A stretch of DNA of 8,442 nucleotides, from positions 1-8,442 of the forward strand of contig JAAEEW010000151.1 of NCBI GenBank assembly GCA_013415595.1, in the 5' to 3' direction. This DNA is from Methanosarcinales archaeon (GTDB taxonomy: Archaea; Halobacteriota; Methanosarcinia; Methanotrichales; Methanotrichaceae). Both the position numbers and the translations under genes were made by a program. The notes under the pieces were generated by a model, which worked only from the letters and a program-made list of their open reading frames with translations, had not been told where the DNA came from and made no database searches. Below are positions 5,883 to 8,442 of this stretch, piece by piece (position 1 is the first letter of the stretch; each line of letters opens with the position of its first letter).

Positions 5883-6497
5883 ATGAAAAAGAAACAGCTA
5901 GAGATGTTGCTGGAGCGGGTGGAGGGATTTTCCAGCCCCTCCGCCGAGATGGAGCAGTACCCCACCCCAGCCCCCCTCGCCGCAGCCCTTTTGCATCTGG
6001 CCTACATGAGGGGAGAGCTGGAGCAGGTGGTGGACCTGGGATGCGGGACCGGAGTCCTGGCCATCGGCGCTGCCCTGCTGGGGGCCAGGGCGGCCGGAGT
6101 GGAGGTGGACCCCCGGGCCCTGGCCGTGGCCAGACGAAATGCCTCCCGACTGAAGGTCCATGTGGACTTCATCCGGGCAGATGTGGGCACCCTGGCCCTG
6201 AAGAGAGTCGGGACGGTGGTGATGAACCCCCCCTTTGGAGCCCAGAAGGCCAGCCCTGGGGACCGGGCCTTTCTGCGAAAGGCGGTGCAGATCGCGGATG
6301 TGATTTATTCCATACACAACGCCGGGAGCGAGGAGTTCATACGCAAGTATATCGCGCCCTGCACCGTAGAGGAGGTTTACCGTTCACAGATCCCCATCAA
6401 GCGCTGCTTTTCTTTTCATTCCAGAGAAGTAAGAGAGATAGAGGTTGAGTTATATAGGATATCGTGCCATAAAGGCAACCAGTCAAGAGGAACCTAG
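5883..6497 (+). CDS. METTL5-like rRNA N6-adenine methyltransferase
   Basis: This 204-residue Rossmann-fold enzyme uses S-adenosylmethionine. The family's eukaryotic member METTL5 makes m6A in small-subunit rRNA with the zinc protein TRMT112. The archaeal member is expected to modify 16S rRNA with Trm112, which is not in this window. Visible are the family N-terminal motif EQYPTP (24-29), SAM motif I DLGCGTG (51-57), acidic D76 ending strand 2, and the catalytic NPPFG (115-119) typical of methylation of planar amino nitrogens. YSIHNA (142-147) also matches METTL5 (YSLHK). The ATG at 5883 is the first start after the TPR gene and has only a weak Shine-Dalgarno. It ends directly against csl4 with no spacer, so the two are co-transcribed. 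A protein glutamine methyltransferase shares NPPF but lacks the EQYPTP element. Confidence 0.88.
   Translation: MKKKQLEMLLERVEGFSSPSAEMEQYPTPAPLAAALLHLAYMRGELEQVVDLGCGTGVLAIGAALLGARAAGVEVDPRALAVARRNASRLKVHVDFIRADVGTLALKRVGTVVMNPPFGAQKASPGDRAFLRKAVQIADVIYSIHNAGSEEFIRKYIAPCTVEEVYRSQIPIKRCFSFHSREVREIEVELYRISCHKGNQSRGT
6485..6492 (+). promoter_or_regulatory. ribosome-binding site of csl4 inside the methyltransferase gene
   Basis: AAGAGGAA lies within the last codons of the methyltransferase, with GAGG (6487-6490) 7 bases before ATG 6498. It supports that start and coupled translation of the two genes. Confidence 0.6.
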
Positions 6498-7055
6498 ATG
6501 GAAAACAGCATTGTACTCCCGGGAGACGTAGTGGGGTCGACGGAGGAGTTCGTCGCCGGCCACGATACCTACGTTGCGGGAGGATATATATACGCTTCAA
6601 CCACTGGCCAGGTGGAAATCGATCGGGAGAGGAGGTCGGCCAGAGTGATCACCAAGTCCAACGCTCCACCCAGACTGCAAAATGGGGACATAGTGGTGGG
6701 CGAGGTCATAGACATGAAGGAGAGCCTGGTGATTCTCTCCCTGGCGGTGAAGAAGGGCTACGAGTCCCGGCCCATATCCGATGAAGAGGCCACCATTCAC
6801 ATATCCAACGTGAAGAACTCATACGTCAAGGACCTGCGCCAGATGTTCGGGCTGAGAGACATCGTAAAGGCCAAGATAATCGACGAACGGCAGCTCCGGC
6901 TATTTACCGGAGACGAAGAGCTGGGTGTGATAAAGGCTTACTGCAGCCGGTGCATGTCCGACCTGCGCCTCAAAGAGGGAAAGCTGGAGTGCCCCACCTG
7001 CCACAACTCCGAGACCCGCAAGCTCAGCCGGGATTACGGACTGGGAGTGATTTAG
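6498..7055 (+). CDS. csl4: exosome RNA-binding cap subunit Csl4
   Basis: Csl4 sits on the archaeal exosome (Rrp41-Rrp42 ring), feeds RNA 3' ends into the phosphorolytic chamber and docks DnaG. The product is 185 residues, the usual archaeal length. The N-terminal domain (about 5-50) begins with the characteristic VLPGDVVGSTEEF. An S1 RNA-binding domain covers about 62-136 (NGDIVVGEVIDMKESLVILSL, then IHISNV). A C-terminal zinc ribbon has C149-x2-C152 and C165-x2-C168, all four cysteines intact. The ATG directly follows the methyltransferase stop, and its own TAG (7053-7055) shares one base with the rpoL GTG. The Rrp4, Rrp41 and Rrp42 genes are not in the window. Confidence 0.95.
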   Translation: MENSIVLPGDVVGSTEEFVAGHDTYVAGGYIYASTTGQVEIDRERRSARVITKSNAPPRLQNGDIVVGEVIDMKESLVILSLAVKKGYESRPISDEEATIHISNVKNSYVKDLRQMFGLRDIVKAKIIDERQLRLFTGDEELGVIKAYCSRCMSDLRLKEGKLECPTCHNSETRKLSRDYGLGVI

Positions 7056-7330
7056 TGAATCTCAAGATCATCAAGAAGACGGACCAGGATCTTTACATCG
7101 AGTTCGTAGGGGAGAACCACACCCTGCTGAACCTGCTACGAACCGAGCTGCTGGACGACGACAGGGTGAGCATCGCCAGCTACGACGTCAAATTCCCCAT
7201 CATGGACAACCCCATCTTCCGGCTCAAGACCAGCGGTGCAGACCCCCTGGAGGTCATGAAAGAGGCGGTCACCCGGATAATCGGGCAGTGTGACGACTTC
7301 CTGGTCGGCTACAAAGCTGCAGTGGAATGA
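7055..7330 (+). CDS. rpoL: DNA-directed RNA polymerase subunit L (Rpb11/RpoL)
   Basis: Subunit L pairs with subunit D in the alpha-like assembly platform of archaeal RNA polymerase. The product is 91 residues, as expected for the family (about 90-95). The core YIEFVGENHTLLNLLRTELL (14-33) and a downstream SIASYDVKFPIMDNPIFRLKT segment match the Rpb11 dimerisation fold. The more common HPL is FPI here. The GTG at 7055 is the start because the family N-terminus begins LKIIKK, GGGAG (7043-7047) lies 7 bases upstream, and the codon overlaps the csl4 stop as TAGTG. A longer reading from 6950 would be out-of-frame csl4 sequence. The TGA overlaps the next ATG by four bases (ATGA), showing coupling to rtcA. 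Confidence 0.95.
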   Translation: MNLKIIKKTDQDLYIEFVGENHTLLNLLRTELLDDDRVSIASYDVKFPIMDNPIFRLKTSGADPLEVMKEAVTRIIGQCDDFLVGYKAAVE

Positions 7331-8328
7331 TTGAGATCGACGGCTCCCACGGCGAGGGCGGAGGGCAGATAGTCAGGACGGCCACGGCCCTCTCAGCCGT
7401 CACCGGAAAGCCGGTTCGAATCACCAGGATCCGTCAGGGCCGGCCCAGGCCCGGCCTGGCCCACCAGCACGTAAAGGCCATTTTAGGCCTGGCCCTCATC
7501 TCCGGGGCAAGCACCAGAGGAGTCTTTGTGGGCTCGACTGAGGTGACCTTCGAGCCCGGGGAGATCCAGGGCGGCAGCTACGAGATGGACATCGGCACCG
7601 CGGGCAGCATAACTCTTTTGATACAGTGCCTCCTGCCGGCCCTGGCCCGGGCCGGAGGGCCGGTGAAGGTGGCCGTGCAGGGAGGGACGGACGTGAAATG
7701 GTGCCCCACCATCGACTACCTGGAGCAGGTGGCCCTGCCGGCCTTCGGCCTCTTCGGGGTGGACTGCAGGCTGACCGTGGAGCAAAGAGGCTACTACCCC
7801 CGGGGAGGGGGCCGGGCCGTGGTGGAGGTTCTGCCAGGGCCCCTCAGGCCGGCAGCCATCGACCGCCTGGACCTGCCCATCCGGGGAGTCTCCCACTGCT
7901 CCAACCTGCCGGAACACGTGGCCCGCCGCCAGGCTGATGCGGCCCTGGAGACGCTGGAGGCCGCCGGCTTTTCCGCAGAGATTGAGGTGCAGGTGGCGAA
8001 GGCCCCATCCACCGGAAGCGGAATCACTCTATGGTCCGGGCACAAAGGGGCCAGCGCCCTGGGAGAGCGGGGCCTGAGAGCAGAGGCGGTGGGCTCCTCG
8101 GCGGCGAAAGACCTGATCCAGGAGCTAAAATGCCGGTCTTCGGTGGACGTCCACCTGGCCGACCAGCTGGTGCCCTATCTGGCCCTGGCCGGCGGGTCCT
8201 GCAGCACCAGGGAGATCTCCAGCCACACCCGGACCAACCTGTGGACGGCCAGCCAATTCCTGGACTTCGAGATGGCCATCACCGGGGATGAGGTCTTCCA
8301 GATAACCGGGAAGCCAGGGCCATCGTAG
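7327..8328 (+). CDS. rtcA: RNA 3'-terminal phosphate cyclase
   Basis: RtcA uses ATP to convert RNA 3'-phosphate ends to 2',3'-cyclic phosphates through a covalent AMP-histidine intermediate. The product is 333 residues, a normal length. The N-terminus IDGSHGEGGGQIVRTATALS (4-23) is diagnostic. RQGRPRPGLAHQHVKAI follows at 36-52, and the RG-x2-P-x-GGG signature is at 154-162. H300, in ISSHTRTN after HLADQLVPYLALAGG (276-290), aligns with the E. coli nucleophile H309 region, so the enzyme looks active rather than like the inactive eukaryotic Rcl1 paralogue. The ATG overlaps the rpoL stop by four bases. There is little Shine-Dalgarno, so it probably relies on re-initiation after rpoL. It is the last gene of the run. 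Confidence 0.95.
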   Translation: MIEIDGSHGEGGGQIVRTATALSAVTGKPVRITRIRQGRPRPGLAHQHVKAILGLALISGASTRGVFVGSTEVTFEPGEIQGGSYEMDIGTAGSITLLIQCLLPALARAGGPVKVAVQGGTDVKWCPTIDYLEQVALPAFGLFGVDCRLTVEQRGYYPRGGGRAVVEVLPGPLRPAAIDRLDLPIRGVSHCSNLPEHVARRQADAALETLEAAGFSAEIEVQVAKAPSTGSGITLWSGHKGASALGERGLRAEAVGSSAAKDLIQELKCRSSVDVHLADQLVPYLALAGGSCSTREISSHTRTNLWTASQFLDFEMAITGDEVFQITGKPGPS

Positions 8329-8329
8329 T

Positions 8330-8360
8330 CCAGGAAAACCTACCCTTCAAGGGAGCCTGG
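8330..8360. terminator. nested inverted repeats between convergent genes
   Basis: CCAGG (8330-8334) and CCTGG (8356-8360) flank a second inverted repeat CCCTT-C-AAGGG (8343-8353), all within the 56-base convergent gap. A symmetrical element here could serve the 3' ends of both transcripts. There is no T-tract, so a terminator role is only suggested by position. Confidence 0.25.
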
Positions 8361-8384
8361 CCCGAAAGATCACGTCCCGCCCGG

Positions 8385-8442
8385 TCAATCCGCCCCGTAT
8401 ATCCTCAGGTAGGACTCGATGTACCCCTGGACCTTCTGGCCC
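8385..8442 (-). CDS. C-terminal end of a - strand gene, truncated by the window edge
   Basis: Reading leftward from the window end, an open frame gives GQKVQGYIESYLRIYGAD and stops at TGA (complement of 8385-8387). Of the 17 codons from CAG on, 15 end in G or C, the same bias as the sure genes, and the peptide looks like an amphipathic C-terminal helix. This supports a real gene convergent with rtcA, stops 56 bases apart. Eighteen residues are too few to name it. Confidence 0.55.
   Translation of the reverse strand, partial: GQKVQGYIESYLRIYGAD

Noticed and set aside
6950..7054. Longer rpoL starting at 6950
   Set aside because: The extra residues are out-of-frame csl4 zinc-ribbon sequence. 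The family N-terminus starts at GTG 7055.

Overview
The window is a gene-dense, GC-rich (about 60% by eye) archaeal chromosome segment, almost certainly from a methanogen. The decisive marker is sepS, which encodes O-phosphoseryl-tRNA(Cys) synthetase, an enzyme essentially confined to methanogens and a few relatives such as Archaeoglobus. The exosome cap gene csl4, the archaeal RNA polymerase subunit gene rpoL and the TATA-box-like gaps agree with this. Codon style and gene content remind me of a GC-rich Methanosarcinales lineage such as Methanothrix (Methanosaeta), but that genus is an inference. I see no mobile element, CRISPR array, tRNA or rRNA.

Left part (1-3239): the 3' three quarters of sepS (start outside the window), rpiA (ribose-5-phosphate isomerase A, TTG start) and mtnA (methylthioribose-1-phosphate isomerase), all on the + strand. 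The rpiA-mtnA gap holds two mutually exclusive hairpins, three GATAG copies and an A/T-rich promoter-like stretch. After mtnA there is a T-tract that probably ends transcription.

Middle (3240-5845): a 224-base gap with a chain of tiny overlapping ORFs and a good TATA box only about 25 bases from the next ATG, suggesting a leaderless mRNA. That mRNA encodes a 793-residue protein I cannot name. It has six N-terminal TPR units, a helical middle, a low-complexity linker with a cysteine cluster, and a single membrane helix at the extreme C-terminus (tail anchor).

Right part (5883-8328): a tight RNA-metabolism operon of an rRNA adenine methyltransferase (METTL5-like), csl4, rpoL and rtcA. The junctions are 0 bases, a 1-base overlap and a 4-base overlap. 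It starts with a possible promoter inside the end of the TPR gene and an 18-base palindrome that touches the first ATG. A gene on the - strand, of which only the last 18 codons are visible, converges on rtcA at the right edge.

The most interesting items are the unnamed tail-anchored TPR protein with its leaderless promoter, the palindrome heading the RNA operon, and the linkage of RtcA (which makes 2',3'-cyclic phosphate RNA ends) with the exosome cap Csl4 (whose complex needs 3'-OH ends).
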